Shown one piece after another: positions 1-9,338 of a DNA stretch of 64,000 nucleotides. The translations under genes were made by a program, and so were the position numbers. Location of the stretch: contig JBEHWX010000005.1 in the NCBI GenBank assembly GCA_048498995.1, positions 42,014 through 106,013 on the forward strand. Reading direction: 5' to 3'. How positions within the stretch are numbered: position 1 is the stretch's first letter; each line of letters starts with the position of its first letter. The DNA is from JBEHWX01 sp048498995. Lineage in GTDB: Bacteria > Bacteroidota > Ignavibacteria > OLB7. The notes beneath the pieces are model-generated. The model saw only the letters and a list, made by a program, of their open reading frames with translations. It was not told where the DNA came from and did not search any database.

Positions 1-2658
1 CGGGATCTGACGGGCCTGCGAGGCCGGAGCCTGCGTGTACGGCCAGTTGTAGCCGACCGTCGTCACCTCGACCTCGGGCTTATCCGGCTCGAGAAGCATC
101 ACGTTGTCGACATAGAAGATATCGCCGTCGTCCGAGGGCGGGCCCGTCGGGTTGCCGTCGTTCTTCATCTCGCCGCGGATGCGGAAGCGGAAGGTCTTGC
201 TGGCGTTCAGAGCCGAATACCAGCGGGCCGGGATCGGAATGTAGGCGCGGTAGAACTCGAAGTCCTTGCCGGCGTCGAACTCGTCGACGAGCACCTTACC
301 GGTGGTCTCGGAAACCGAGTGCACACCGCTCTGGTCGTTGACGATGATCGTGCCGCCGCCGCCGCCGCCGAAGACACCCCAGCGCGGCGAGTTCGCCGTG
401 GAGCCGTAGGTGATCGTGCCGTTCTTGTCGTTGAAGTTGTTGTCGCGCCACTTCTGAACGTTCGTGACGTTGTCGATGCCGTTCGGGCTCGGCTCGGCGA
501 ACTCGACCACCAGCTGATCCGGCGTGCCGCCCGGGGCGAACGCGGTCTTCAGCGTGTTGTAGGTCGCATGCTCCGGACCGTAGCGCTGCTGATCGCTCCA
601 TCCACGCGGATACTGCGCGGCGTTGTTGATCAGGATCTTGCCGGCGCGCTCGTAGGAGAGGATCAGCACCGGGGCCTTCTGCACCTTGCTCAGGTTGATC
701 GGGAAGGAGATGAGCGTGTCACCACCCTTGACGCCCGGAAGGTCGCGGTTGTAGTAGGAGCCACCGATGTCGCGGCGGTCGATCTCGGCCACCGGCGAGC
801 TGATGCCGTTCGGCGTCTGCCCTCTCGGCGGCGGCGGGTTGTACGTCAGCTGGTCGCCGTCGACCACCCTGGTGCCGATCGAGACCCAACGACGGACCGA
901 CGGAATGATGCCGTCTTCCTGCGAGTTGTCGTAGTCGTCGAAGGTGCTGATGAACGGCAGCTCCTGACGATTGATGCCGAACATGCGGATACCGACGGTG
1001 TCGTCGAACGGCCACTGCTGACCGTAGTTCTGACCGGTCGGACCCTGGTCGGTCGCGATGATCTCCGCCTTGAAGCGGCCAACCTGCTTCTGCAGGGTGC
1101 TGAACGTCGCGTACGGCTCGAAGACGATCGTGTCGATCGAGTTCCGGTCGTTGCCGATCTGGGCATACGACACGCGGATCGGCGGAAGCGACTTCGTGGT
1201 GCTGCTCCGCTGGTACACCGGCTGGGTCGAGATGTTGACCAGGTCACGGATGCGGAACACGACGTTGAAGCGAACCGGCTGCGGCGTGACGTTCACCGGT
1301 CCGATCGAGTCGGAGACGTTCTGAACGATACCGACCGGGCGGATCGAGCCGAGGATCGGGTCACCGAGCAGAAGCTCGAAGTTGTCGGCGGCCTGCCCCT
1401 TCGGCAGATCCTCCCACTTGCCCGACTGCGTGCGGCTCGGGACCTGGAAGGTCACCTGCTTCACGCGGACGATGTTGCGCCACTGCTTGAACTTGATGCC
1501 CAGCAGCTGGTGCGGCGTCTTGGCGCGGTCGCCGTTGACGTAGACGTCACCGCTCTCCGGCGGAACGCCGTCGGCGCTGAACATATAGTTCGTGTACTCG
1601 TAATCATGGCTCTGAATGCCGATGGTGGCATTCGAACGATACATGATGTTCGACGGGAAGCTGAAGATTCCCTGGCTCGGATCGGTGTAGATACCCTTGA
1701 AGTAGCGGTAGTTGTACTCGATCGAGCTGTCCGCCTGATTCAGCACCACCTGGAAGTCGGCGCGGATCTGACGGTTCGCGACGCGCGCGCGGATGCCGAG
1801 GATCGGAATGTTCTTGATCCCCTTCATCGAGATGTCGGCGAAGTAGATGATGATACGGTCGCCGGTCGGCGCGATACGCCAGTAGACGCGACCGAAGTCA
1901 TCCGGAACCAGCCTGGTCGAGTCGAACTGCGAAAGCTCCTGATCGTCCCAGAGCGGCGCCAGCGTCGAATGCAGGCCCGTGTTCGGGAACGCGGTGTTCG
2001 AGCCGTTGAGCAGACCGGAGGTCGCCGTGGTGCCGCCGCCGAGCGCCACGAACTTGTAGCCGTAGTCGTCGGGGAAGGTATCGGCCACCGCGCCACCCGA
2101 ATGCACCGGGCGGGGGTCGTCACGGAACGGATTGTAGTCGATGCGGTTGCCGTTCGCGTCGTACTGGAAACGACGGCTCGCCAACCCCACCAGACCGTTG
2201 GTCGACACGTAGAACGAGTCGTACCGACGACCATAGTAGAAGAATCCGTTCGGGATCGAGATCGGGCCGGCAATCGCGTTGTCGGTCGAGTCGGAGTTGA
2301 ACGGATTGCGGAAGTACTCGAGGCCGAACGTGCCGTTGGCCGGATTGGTCCAGTAGTTGGCCGGACGCTGGTTCGGGCCGGAGACGATCCTGCGCCAGCT
2401 GGTCGACTCGCTGCCGGTCGTATCCAGGAAGGAGTAGGTCGCCGCCCACGGAGATCCGATCTGCGGCTGGTCGTTGTCGGCGACGTAGTAGCCGGTCGCC
2501 AACGGCGCCTTGGCCACCGGACCCCCTGGGTAGGATCCTAATGCGTCGTCACTTCGACGGAGAGTCTTGCTCCCATCGTCATCCCCTCCGCCTGCAAAGG
2601 CGGCCGCAGTCGGCAGGATGAGCGCGGTCGCGTAGAGAAGCAATAGTAGTCTTCTCAT
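1..2658 (-). CDS. Large secreted surface protein, C-terminus outside the window
   Basis: This frame is open on the minus strand from an ATG at 2658 to the window edge: 886 codons with no stop, so the 3' end is missing. A clear AGGAG lies 8 nt before the ATG. The N-terminus is a signal peptide (MRRLLLLLYATALILPTAAAF, cut near AFAGGG). Residues around 150-170 read RRYDSFYVSTNGLVGL, the 'STNG' motif found in nidogen-like and related beta-sandwich domains of secreted Bacteroidota proteins; the protein at 3087-6671 has the same motif. The rest is Asn/Thr/Asp-rich and beta-like, and includes a seven-glycine run (WGVFGGGGGGGT) near residue 765. By analogy with its neighbours a T9SS sorting domain is expected beyond position 1, but I cannot see it. 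Long open frames on the opposite strand here are shadows produced by high GC. Confidence 0.85.
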   Translation of the reverse strand, partial: MRRLLLLLYATALILPTAAAFAGGGDDDGSKTLRRSDDALGSYPGGPVAKAPLATGYYVADNDQPQIGSPWAATYSFLDTTGSESTSWRRIVSGPNQRPANYWTNPANGTFGLEYFRNPFNSDSTDNAIAGPISIPNGFFYYGRRYDSFYVSTNGLVGLASRRFQYDANGNRIDYNPFRDDPRPVHSGGAVADTFPDDYGYKFVALGGGTTATSGLLNGSNTAFPNTGLHSTLAPLWDDQELSQFDSTRLVPDDFGRVYWRIAPTGDRIIIYFADISMKGIKNIPILGIRARVANRQIRADFQVVLNQADSSIEYNYRYFKGIYTDPSQGIFSFPSNIMYRSNATIGIQSHDYEYTNYMFSADGVPPESGDVYVNGDRAKTPHQLLGIKFKQWRNIVRVKQVTFQVPSRTQSGKWEDLPKGQAADNFELLLGDPILGSIRPVGIVQNVSDSIGPVNVTPQPVRFNVVFRIRDLVNISTQPVYQRSSTTKSLPPIRVSYAQIGNDRNSIDTIVFEPYATFSTLQKQVGRFKAEIIATDQGPTGQNYGQQWPFDDTVGIRMFGINRQELPFISTFDDYDNSQEDGIIPSVRRWVSIGTRVVDGDQLTYNPPPPRGQTPNGISSPVAEIDRRDIGGSYYNRDLPGVKGGDTLISFPINLSKVQKAPVLILSYERAGKILINNAAQYPRGWSDQQRYGPEHATYNTLKTAFAPGGTPDQLVVEFAEPSPNGIDNVTNVQKWRDNNFNDKNGTITYGSTANSPRWGVFGGGGGGTIIVNDQSGVHSVSETTGKVLVDEFDAGKDFEFYRAYIPIPARWYSALNASKTFRFRIRGEMKNDGNPTGPPSDDGDIFYVDNVMLLEPDKPEVEVTTVGYNWPYTQAPASQARQIP

Positions 2659-3086
2659 CGATTGCACTCCTGTAGAAAGTGTGATTTGAGGTAATACGGA
2701 ACGTTGCTATTGAGAGAATTGCCTGTGTCGATCGTCAGCTATCAGAACAGCACCCGGGGTAGACGCCGGGATTCCGACCGGGCCGAGGGCCCCTCTTGCC
2801 GGAAGTGGCGCGCCCGGAAAGGGCGAGCGATGCGAAGAGTTTCGGACTGGCACACGTAGAGCGTGGGAGAATCGTTAAATCCTGTTTAAAAGTCAAGAAG
2901 TATTTCGCGATTCATATCCCGCTGCATCGTCGCTCGAAGGACTAACACACCATCTTTTGGTTTTGTTAGCGGTCGGAAGAGAAAAATTTTGAGGAAGACA
3001 GGCGAGCGGGCCGCACCCCCGGATACCCGGAGTCACGGCCCGCTCTCCCGTTGTTCACCCCCCTATCAGGGAAGATGACGAATCGA
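2659..3086 (-). promoter_or_regulatory. Intergenic region with a candidate promoter for the surface gene at 2658
   Basis: This 428-bp gap is locally AT-richer than its surroundings. On the minus strand it holds CTTCTTGACTT (2890-2900), whose TTGACT is a good -35 hexamer; no convincing -10 follows, and it lies about 230 nt before the ATG. The same 11-mer occurs upstream of the next surface gene (6807-6817). The end nearer 3086 carries the terminator of the 3087-6671 gene. No gene is seen here. Confidence 0.4.
3004..3045 (-). terminator. Rho-independent terminator of the 3087-6671 gene
   Basis: Ten-base inverted repeat GAGCGGGCCG (3004-3013) / CGGCCCGCTC (3036-3045), lying 41 nt past the stop codon. 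In the minus direction it is followed by a T-rich stretch that includes CAAAATTTTT. Confidence 0.75.
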
Positions 3087-6000
3087 TTACTTGACCACCG
3101 TCACCGACTTGGTGAGGGTGACGCCGGCGGCGGTGAGGCGGTACTGATACTGGCCGCTGGCCAGATCGCTCAGATCCACCCGCACCACATGCTCTCCCTG
3201 GCCGCGATAGCCGCCGTCGAGAACCTTCACCAGCGTGCCGTTCATGTCGTACAGCGACAGACGGATTTCCGTCCCCTTCACCATCCGGTAGCTCAACTCC
3301 ACCGCGCCATGCGTCGGGTTCGGAACCGCCGCCCGCAGCTCAAGGCCCCCGGCAACCGCGTCCTCGCCGCTGACGCCGCTGGTCCGCTGCTCCTCGGCGC
3401 GGATCTCGGCCACGCGGACCAGCTGCTCGCCGGTCACCTCGTTGGTCGCCGTCAGCGCCAGCTCGGCCACAAGGTCATGGCCGGCCGGGATCACCTCGAC
3501 CACCAGCTCTCCCTCGGCATTGGCCTCGACGCGATCGGCGCCGCGGACCACGCGGAACTGCGCCGCGTCGGCGCCGCTGAAGCGGACGTCGCTGATCGAG
3601 ACTGCCTCGCTTCCCTCGTTACGCAGCTTGAGAATCCGCTCGGCGGCCTGACCACCGATCGAGGAGATCTCCAGGCGGACCTTCGAGTCCAGATCCAGCT
3701 TCGTGCTGCTGGCGGTGGCCGTCAGGCCGATCGACTGCATCGGGCCGGCGTTGCTGGTGAAGTCCACCTGCGCGGTGGAGCTGCCGGCAACCGTCGGATG
3801 GTAGGTCACTTCCAGGAACTCGACCTGGCCCGGGGCCAGCATCAGGCGCGGGAAGGCGCTGAGCGAGAAGTCGGCGGCGTTGGCGCCGGAGAGCGCCGGG
3901 GCCGTCGTGAGCATGACCGGCATCGAGCCGGTGTTGGTCACCGTGATCGTCTGGCGGGCTTCCTTCCCCTTGGCGATCGGCGTGAAGGCGATCGTGGCAG
4001 GGTTCAGCTGCAGCGTGCGGGAGCCGGCCATGCCGTCGAGCTTGGCCGAGAAGACCTCACCGGTGGCGAGGGTTACGTCCAGCGTCGCGTTGCGCGGGCC
4101 GTCGACACCGGCACGCGGGGCGAAGATGACGCCGAGCGTCAGCTTGCCGCCGGCCGGAACCACCTTGCTGGAGGCCGGCCAGGGAGCGTTCGTCCACTGC
4201 GCGAAGTCCGTGGCATCGGCGCCGCCGAGGGCAACCGTCATAACGGTGATCGGCGAGCGGCTCGGGTTGACGAAGGTCACCGTGTTGTAGGTCGAGTCGG
4301 CGCCGATCGCCGCCATGCCCATCGACACCTTGTTGGTGATCATGGTCGCCTTCCCCTCGCCGAAGAGGTCGAGGTAGTAGCTGCCGCGCTCGGCGACGCC
4401 CGGGAGCGAGATCGTCGAGTCGTTCGTCTTCAGCCAGAGCGAGGCGCGGCGCGAACCGGCCATCGTCGGAATGAAGCGGACGCTGACCGTGGCCGATCCG
4501 CCCGACGGAATGATGTAGTCGCCGTTGTTGTCGGTCTGAGCCCCGACGAGGCCGCTCATGAGCGTGAAGTCCTCGACATCACCCGAGGCGATCTGCATGA
4601 ACTTCTGCGAGATGCGGAGGTCGCAGTTGCCCGGGTTGCGGAGCGTGAAGGTCATCGTCGAGGAATCGCCGATGGAGAGCGGCGGGAAGACGATCGTCTT
4701 CGGGGCGCCACCCACCTGGTTGTCCGAGAGCACGCCACCGACGGCACGGCCGAACAGATCGAAGTTCAGCGTTCCCTCGACCGCGGGAGCCGCGATCGTG
4801 GTGTCGATACCGATGAAGTTCTGACCGTTGGTCACGAAGAAGGCGCGGGCGTAACGCTTGCCCGGACGCTGGCCGACGTAGGTCAGATAGAGCGTGCGCT
4901 GCTGTCCCTGCGGGATCACCATCGGGAAGGTCAGCGGCTGGTTCATCGACAGCGGGGCGACGGCCGGCGAGGCGGTCACCATGTAGTCGTTCGAACGAAT
5001 CAGGCGGCCGGCGCCATCACGCAGCAGCGGATAGCGGTTGCCCTGACCGTAGACGGTATCGATGGCGAAGAACGAGAGGCCGTTCACCACGAAATCACCG
5101 ACGCCCGTGTTCTTCACGTTCAGCGTCATCGTGTTGGCGAACTCGCCGACGCAGCTCGTCTGATTGATATAGAGCGAGCTCGTGGCGTCGAGCTTGTTGT
5201 TGTTGGCGTAGAACTCTCCACCCGGAGCCGCGGCGTAGGCGCGCAGCATGTAGGTGCGGGTCGCCTCGCCGTCGGCGGTCACCTTGAGGAAGGCCTCCTG
5301 GAAACCGACGCCGGTCGGGCGGAACGTGATCACCGGGCTGACGCTCTGCAGGGCGCCGAGCGAGGCCGAGGTGGGGCTGATCGAGTACTGGCCGGACGGA
5401 TCGATCAACTGGAACGTGACCGGCGCGGTCGGCGTCGAGGTGTTGCCGTTGATGTTCGTGATCGTGATCGGCGTGAAGCTGCCGCTCGTCTTACGGATCA
5501 CCAGGATGTTCTGCATCAGCGTATCGCCGTTGGCCGCCGTGCTGGTGCCTCCCTGGGCGATGGTGCCGGTGTAGCTCATACGGGTGCTTCCCTCGCCCGC
5601 AAGGTAATAGAACCTGGAGAAGCCGTGATCGTCGGTGACCGTCAGGGTCGCGTAGCGCTTGCCCAGGCCGCTCGGCGAGAAGCTGAGGGTCGGCGTGAGC
5701 GAGGTGCTGGCACCGATCACGCCGGTGGCCGGCGTAAGGCGATAGTCGCCGGCGTTGGCGCCGGAGAGGCTATACGTATAGGAGATCGGGTAGCAGGGGC
5801 TGGCGCCGACGGCGATGCTGAACGGCGTGTAGCTGCCGGTGTTGCCGCGCTGCACGCGCTGGCCGATGAGCAGGGAGTCGGCGTTGTTCATCGCGGCGGT
5901 ACCACCCTGCGCGACGTTGCCGGAGATCGTGATGTTCGACTGGCACGGGGTCAGCGAATACACGGTGCCGGAGGCCGGCGGCGTGGTGCTGTTATTGGCC

Positions 6001-6671
6001 GTGGTGTAGCTGACCGAGCTCGTGCTTCCACCCGTGATCGAGATGAAGTTCGTGCTGCTGACGAAGGCGCCGATCGAGGCGGAGTAGCTGCTGGCGCTGT
6101 TGGTGGCGCCGTACCAGAACTCGATCTTGTTCGAGCTCTCGTACAGGCGGACCTGATAGAGCATCGCCGAGCTGGAATTGCCCAGCTGATACACGTTCCA
6201 CTGCACGGTGAGCACCCGGTTCGGGGAGCTTCCGGAGACCAGGTAGCAGACCGAGCCGTTCTGGCCGGCGTTGAGACCCATGTCGTCCCAGAGCGCGAAG
6301 ATCGCCGGAGTGGTCGAGCTCAGTCCGGTGATGCTGTTCGAATATGACGTGGCGACCCGGGTGGAGCCCAGGCCGAGAAGGCCGTTCGTGCTGACGGAGA
6401 ACTGCGTATAGCCGGTTCCGTCGAAATTGAACGTGAATCCGATGTCGATCGGACCGGCGGCGGCATCATCCGTGCTGGTCCACGTGGAATAGTTCGTCGA
6501 GGTCACGAAGGTCGCGCTCGACATATCGGTCGCCGAGCCGGTAGTCGACGAGAACTGGTAGACCGAGAGCGCGGCTCGGGATGAGCTCCCGGCCATGGCC
6601 ATCAGCAGAACGAGTAGTGGGAGTACTCGCCTGAAGAATCGAGGGCCTTTGATCGGTAGAGAAAACCGCAT
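3087..6671 (-). CDS. T9SS-sorted surface protein with choice-of-anchor-D repeats
   Basis: 1194 residues. The start is the ATG at 6671, with TAGGAG 6 nt before it; a TTG two codons earlier is too close to that ribosome site. The N-terminus has an Arg-rich n-region and a hydrophobic segment (RVLPLLVLLMAMAGSS), a signal peptide. Residues ~80-105 carry the beta-sandwich motif FSVSTNGLLGLG. From about residue 240 to 1090 there are repeated immunoglobulin-like modules of the choice-of-anchor-D/HYDIN type (recurrent 'TVTNTGS', 'LSFSPSGLGKRYATLTV', 'VTFVNPSRSPI'). The last ~80 residues are a T9SS type A sorting domain (AAVPNPTHGAVELSYRM, then LYDMNGTLVKVL and a Lys-terminated end KSVTVVK). It is probably exported by Sec, moved across the outer membrane by T9SS and anchored or released at the surface. 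Adhesion is a guess; no enzymatic motif was seen. Confidence 0.9.
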   Translation of the reverse strand: MRFSLPIKGPRFFRRVLPLLVLLMAMAGSSSRAALSVYQFSSTTGSATDMSSATFVTSTNYSTWTSTDDAAAGPIDIGFTFNFDGTGYTQFSVSTNGLLGLGSTRVATSYSNSITGLSSTTPAIFALWDDMGLNAGQNGSVCYLVSGSSPNRVLTVQWNVYQLGNSSSAMLYQVRLYESSNKIEFWYGATNSASSYSASIGAFVSSTNFISITGGSTSSVSYTTANNSTTPPASGTVYSLTPCQSNITISGNVAQGGTAAMNNADSLLIGQRVQRGNTGSYTPFSIAVGASPCYPISYTYSLSGANAGDYRLTPATGVIGASTSLTPTLSFSPSGLGKRYATLTVTDDHGFSRFYYLAGEGSTRMSYTGTIAQGGTSTAANGDTLMQNILVIRKTSGSFTPITITNINGNTSTPTAPVTFQLIDPSGQYSISPTSASLGALQSVSPVITFRPTGVGFQEAFLKVTADGEATRTYMLRAYAAAPGGEFYANNNKLDATSSLYINQTSCVGEFANTMTLNVKNTGVGDFVVNGLSFFAIDTVYGQGNRYPLLRDGAGRLIRSNDYMVTASPAVAPLSMNQPLTFPMVIPQGQQRTLYLTYVGQRPGKRYARAFFVTNGQNFIGIDTTIAAPAVEGTLNFDLFGRAVGGVLSDNQVGGAPKTIVFPPLSIGDSSTMTFTLRNPGNCDLRISQKFMQIASGDVEDFTLMSGLVGAQTDNNGDYIIPSGGSATVSVRFIPTMAGSRRASLWLKTNDSTISLPGVAERGSYYLDLFGEGKATMITNKVSMGMAAIGADSTYNTVTFVNPSRSPITVMTVALGGADATDFAQWTNAPWPASSKVVPAGGKLTLGVIFAPRAGVDGPRNATLDVTLATGEVFSAKLDGMAGSRTLQLNPATIAFTPIAKGKEARQTITVTNTGSMPVMLTTAPALSGANAADFSLSAFPRLMLAPGQVEFLEVTYHPTVAGSSTAQVDFTSNAGPMQSIGLTATASSTKLDLDSKVRLEISSIGGQAAERILKLRNEGSEAVSISDVRFSGADAAQFRVVRGADRVEANAEGELVVEVIPAGHDLVAELALTATNEVTGEQLVRVAEIRAEEQRTSGVSGEDAVAGGLELRAAVPNPTHGAVELSYRMVKGTEIRLSLYDMNGTLVKVLDGGYRGQGEHVVRVDLSDLASGQYQYRLTAAGVTLTKSVTVVK

Positions 6672-7191
6672 TGCCAACTCCTATGGATTGATCGTTTGGG
6701 AAACGTATCGAAAGGGCACAGGTCGGGCATGCTGCTACCGGGTGTTGAAGCAGTCATGGGGGTGATTGGGAGAGTCGGCCATCAGAGTACTAAGAAACTC
6801 AGTACTAAGTCAAGAAGCAGTAACACCGAATCTTTCTCGATTCGCGGTATTATTCAACTTCCCGACCACGTAGGCCGAAATGGTGCCGGCCGGTGCTGAC
6901 GGGGGTACTGAAATCGGGCGTTACCAACATTACGCACCGAAGACCTTCCGTAGACCGGCGTCTTCCAGGGGACCAAGGATCGCTTCTGGGTGTGCGACCA
7001 ACATCGTCACGGAACCTATGTGTCGCTAAGGGTATATTTGGGGCGCGACGATCGGACGATGCTTGTAATGAACGTCGCGACCTGTAATAATGTTCCCGTT
7101 TCGGCCCCAAGTTTCTTTACCCCGGCCGGCCGCGCACCGGAACGGACTCGATCTGCCGAAATTCCTCATTCCTTCATATATCTCTTTGAAT
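6672..7191. promoter_or_regulatory. Divergent intergenic region between the surface gene and transaldolase
   Basis: 520 bp. On the minus strand CTTCTTGACTT (6807-6817) places TTGACT about 140 nt before the surface gene, and TAGTAC 15 nt further on could act as -10. The direct repeat AGTACTAAG occurs twice, 15 bp apart (6786-6794 and 6801-6809), overlapping that promoter, and could be an operator. On the plus strand TATATTTG (7033-7040) fits the Bacteroidota -7 box TAnnTTTG, but no -33 TTG is seen. No gene recognised. Confidence 0.35.
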
Positions 7192-8316
7192 ATGAGCTCG
7201 AATCCGCTCCCCACTTTCCTCGAACTCGGCCAGTCGATCTGGTACGATTTCATCAGCCGCGATTTCATCTCCACCGGCGCGATGCAGCAGCTCGTCGACA
7301 AGGGGCTCCGCGGCATGACCTCCAACCCGACGATCTTCGAGAAGGCGATCTCCAAGGGGGAAGCCTACGACGCTCAGATCAAGGAACTGGCCTCGGCCGG
7401 CCGCGCGACCGCCGAGATCGCCACGGAGCTCTTCGTCACCGATATCCGGAATGCCTGCGACGTCCTTCGCCCGGTCTACGATGCCTCCAACGGCGCCGAT
7501 GGCTTCATCTCCCTGGAGGTGAACCCGAAACTGGCCAAGAATGAAGAGGAGACGCTCCGCGAGGCCCGCCACCTCTGGCAGGTGGTCGACCGCCCGAACC
7601 TGATGATCAAGATCCCGGCGACCTCCGAGGGGCTCCCGGCCGTCCGTCAGTGCCTGGCCGAGGGGATCAACGTGAACATCACGCTGGTGTTCTCCCTGGA
7701 GCAGGACCAGGCCGTGGCCGAGGCCTATATCAGCGCTCTCGAGGAGCGCCACGCCGCCGGAAAGCCGGTGGCCGGCATCGCCTCGGTGGCCAGCGTGTTC
7801 GTCAGCCGCATCGACGCGATGGTCGACGAGATGCTGGAGAAGGCTGGCGGCGAGGAAGCGCTCGCACTCCGCGGCAAGGCGGCGCTTGCCAACACGAAGC
7901 TGGTCTACAAGGCGTTCCTGGAGCTCTTCTCCGGTGATCGCTGGGAGCCGCTGGCGCGCGCCGGCGCGCGGCCGCAGCGCCCCCTCTGGGCCAGCACCTC
8001 GACGAAGAACCCCTCCTACCCCGACCTTCTGTACGTCGAGCCGCTGATCGGCCCGCACACGGTCAACACTGTTCCGCCGGAGACGCTCGAGGCGATCTTC
8101 GACCACGCCCGGCCGGCCCGGACGATCGAGGAGGGGATGGATCAGGCCGCCGGCACCATGGAGCGTCTGAGCGCCGCCGGCATCGACATGGATCGGGTGA
8201 TGAGCCGTCTGCTGGAGGAAGGGGTGGAGAAGTTCGAGAAGTCGTTCGATACCCTCTTCGAGAAGCTCGAGGAGAAGCGCGCCGCCCTCCTGGCCGAGGC
8301 CGCTCCCCAGAGCTGA
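7192..8316 (+). CDS. tal: Transaldolase
   Basis: 374 residues. Transaldolase transfers a dihydroxyacetone unit from sedoheptulose 7-phosphate to glyceraldehyde 3-phosphate in the non-oxidative pentose phosphate pathway (cytoplasm). The Schiff-base lysine lies in LMIKIPATSEG (around residue 140), and the class motif GMTSNPTIFEKAI is near residue 40. The length fits the ~370-residue bacterial subfamily used in actinobacteria and cyanobacteria, longer than the ~215-residue TalC/FSA type. The ATG at 7192 begins the conserved region (MSSNPLPTFLELGQ). The open frame continues 34 codons upstream but without family similarity. No Shine-Dalgarno is visible, which is common in Bacteroidota. It is followed by a strong terminator, so it is likely monocistronic. 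Confidence 0.93.
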   Translation: MSSNPLPTFLELGQSIWYDFISRDFISTGAMQQLVDKGLRGMTSNPTIFEKAISKGEAYDAQIKELASAGRATAEIATELFVTDIRNACDVLRPVYDASNGADGFISLEVNPKLAKNEEETLREARHLWQVVDRPNLMIKIPATSEGLPAVRQCLAEGINVNITLVFSLEQDQAVAEAYISALEERHAAGKPVAGIASVASVFVSRIDAMVDEMLEKAGGEEALALRGKAALANTKLVYKAFLELFSGDRWEPLARAGARPQRPLWASTSTKNPSYPDLLYVEPLIGPHTVNTVPPETLEAIFDHARPARTIEEGMDQAAGTMERLSAAGIDMDRVMSRLLEEGVEKFEKSFDTLFEKLEEKRAALLAEAAPQS

Positions 8317-8359
8317 TGCACCGCGCGCCCGATCGGGCGCCGAAGCCTTCGAGACCGAT

Positions 8360-8395
8360 GACGGGCTCCCCCGACCGGGGAGCCCGTCCCATTTT
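8360..8395 (+). terminator. Terminator of transaldolase
   Basis: Perfect 12-bp stem GACGGGCTCCCC (8360-8371) / GGGGAGCCCGTC (8377-8388) with a 5-nt loop, followed by CCATTTTA, 44 nt past the stop codon. Confidence 0.85.
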
Positions 8396-8419
8396 ACCCC
8401 TTCGTATCGCCGGCCGGAC

Positions 8420-8472
8420 TTGATATTCCCTCTTCGATCGTGTACATTCAACGCTGCCCGTGTTTATCCACA
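8420..8472 (+). promoter_or_regulatory. Sigma70-like promoter with an adjacent DnaA box, before the HNH gene
   Basis: TTGATA (8420-8425), 17-nt spacer, TACATT (8443-8448). Sixteen bases downstream is TTATCCACA (8464-8472), an exact DnaA-box consensus. The next gene starts at 8690, giving a leader of about 235 nt that contains AGGAGG (8604-8609) not well spaced from any ATG in the gene's frame. Together with the terminator this accounts for the 373-bp gap 8317-8689. Confidence 0.4.
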
Positions 8473-8689
8473 TATTTCGATGATCGTGGCGGCCGAACTT
8501 CCAGACAGAACATGCCCGGCCGGAGATCGGCGCGGATTCCCGTCGGAAGCGCCCCTCCGCCGGCCCGGACGATCCGATGAAAGCTTTTGACGCGGCCCCC
8601 GAAGGAGGTTCCAATTCGCTCAATTCTGTGCAATATCCGATGATGGAGTCGTCGCCGGCAGCACACCGGCGCTGAGCGCGAAGGTTCTG

Positions 8690-9175
8690 GTGCTCAACCA
8701 GAACTACGAGCCGCTCAGCGTCTGCAGCGTGCAGAAGGCGGTGATCCTTCTCTGGCTCGGCAAGGCGGAGATGGTTGCGGCCCGCAATGATCGCGTGATC
8801 CGCGCGGTCCGCTCCGCCTATCCCTATCCGAGCGTTGTTCGGCTCTCGCTCTATATCCACGTTCCCTACAAGAAGGTGGAGCTGACGAGGAAGAACATTC
8901 TCCGGCGCGACAACTTCCGCTGCGCCTACTGCAACAAGACAACCCCGCCGCTCACCGTCGACCACATCGTTCCGAAGTCGCGAAGCGGCGGCGACACCTG
9001 GGAAAACCTCGTCTGCGCCTGCGTCCGCTGCAACAACCGGAAGGGGAACAGAACGCCGGACGAGGCGAACATGAAGCTGCGGGTCAAGCCCTTCCGCCCC
9101 AATCACGTGACCTTCATCCAGAACGTGGTCGGCACCGTCGAGCGGGAGTGGGAGCCCTATCTCTTCATGCGATGA
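8690..9175 (+). CDS. HNH endonuclease family protein
   Basis: At least 161 residues. The N-terminal half begins LNQNYEPLSVCSVQKAV, typical of a widespread small HNH family in Bacteroidota and cyanobacteria. The HNH/zinc module is C-terminal: CAYCNKTTPP, DHIVPKSRSGG (with the conserved DH) and CVRCNNRKGN, giving two CxxC pairs that would bind zinc. It is predicted to nick or cut DNA non-specifically; its biological role is not known, though relatives are often housekeeping-like orphans. Start choice is uncertain. The GTG at 8690 has GAAGG 6 nt before it, but family conservation begins at LSAKVLVLNQ, which would need a CTG start at 8672. No ATG in frame is available. Confidence 0.85.
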   Translation: MLNQNYEPLSVCSVQKAVILLWLGKAEMVAARNDRVIRAVRSAYPYPSVVRLSLYIHVPYKKVELTRKNILRRDNFRCAYCNKTTPPLTVDHIVPKSRSGGDTWENLVCACVRCNNRKGNRTPDEANMKLRVKPFRPNHVTFIQNVVGTVEREWEPYLFMR

Positions 9176-9338
9176 TCTCGCGATCGAGCGCCGCCGCCTC
9201 CGAACGGACCCGGCGGCGACATGGAATCCGAATCGAGGGGAATCATGCCGATGCATGGTTCCCCTCGCCGTTTCCCCACCGCGGCCGACTCGATCTTCTT
9301 GGCCGGCAGGCATCGGCGGGAGTATCTTCCCCGCCGAC

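Noticed and set aside
319..2541. Long plus-strand open frame opposite the first surface gene
   Set aside because: Arg/Val/Asp-rich translation with no domain similarity; the minus-strand frame has a signal peptide, ribosome site and beta-sandwich motif. A high-GC antisense shadow. The same applies to the plus-strand frames at 3051-6347, 33885-35588, 36481-39264, 39590-41557 and 59368-62181.
8640..8675. ATG codons at 8640 and 8643 as a start for the HNH protein
   Set aside because: They are in a different frame that stops at 8673-8675 after eleven codons.
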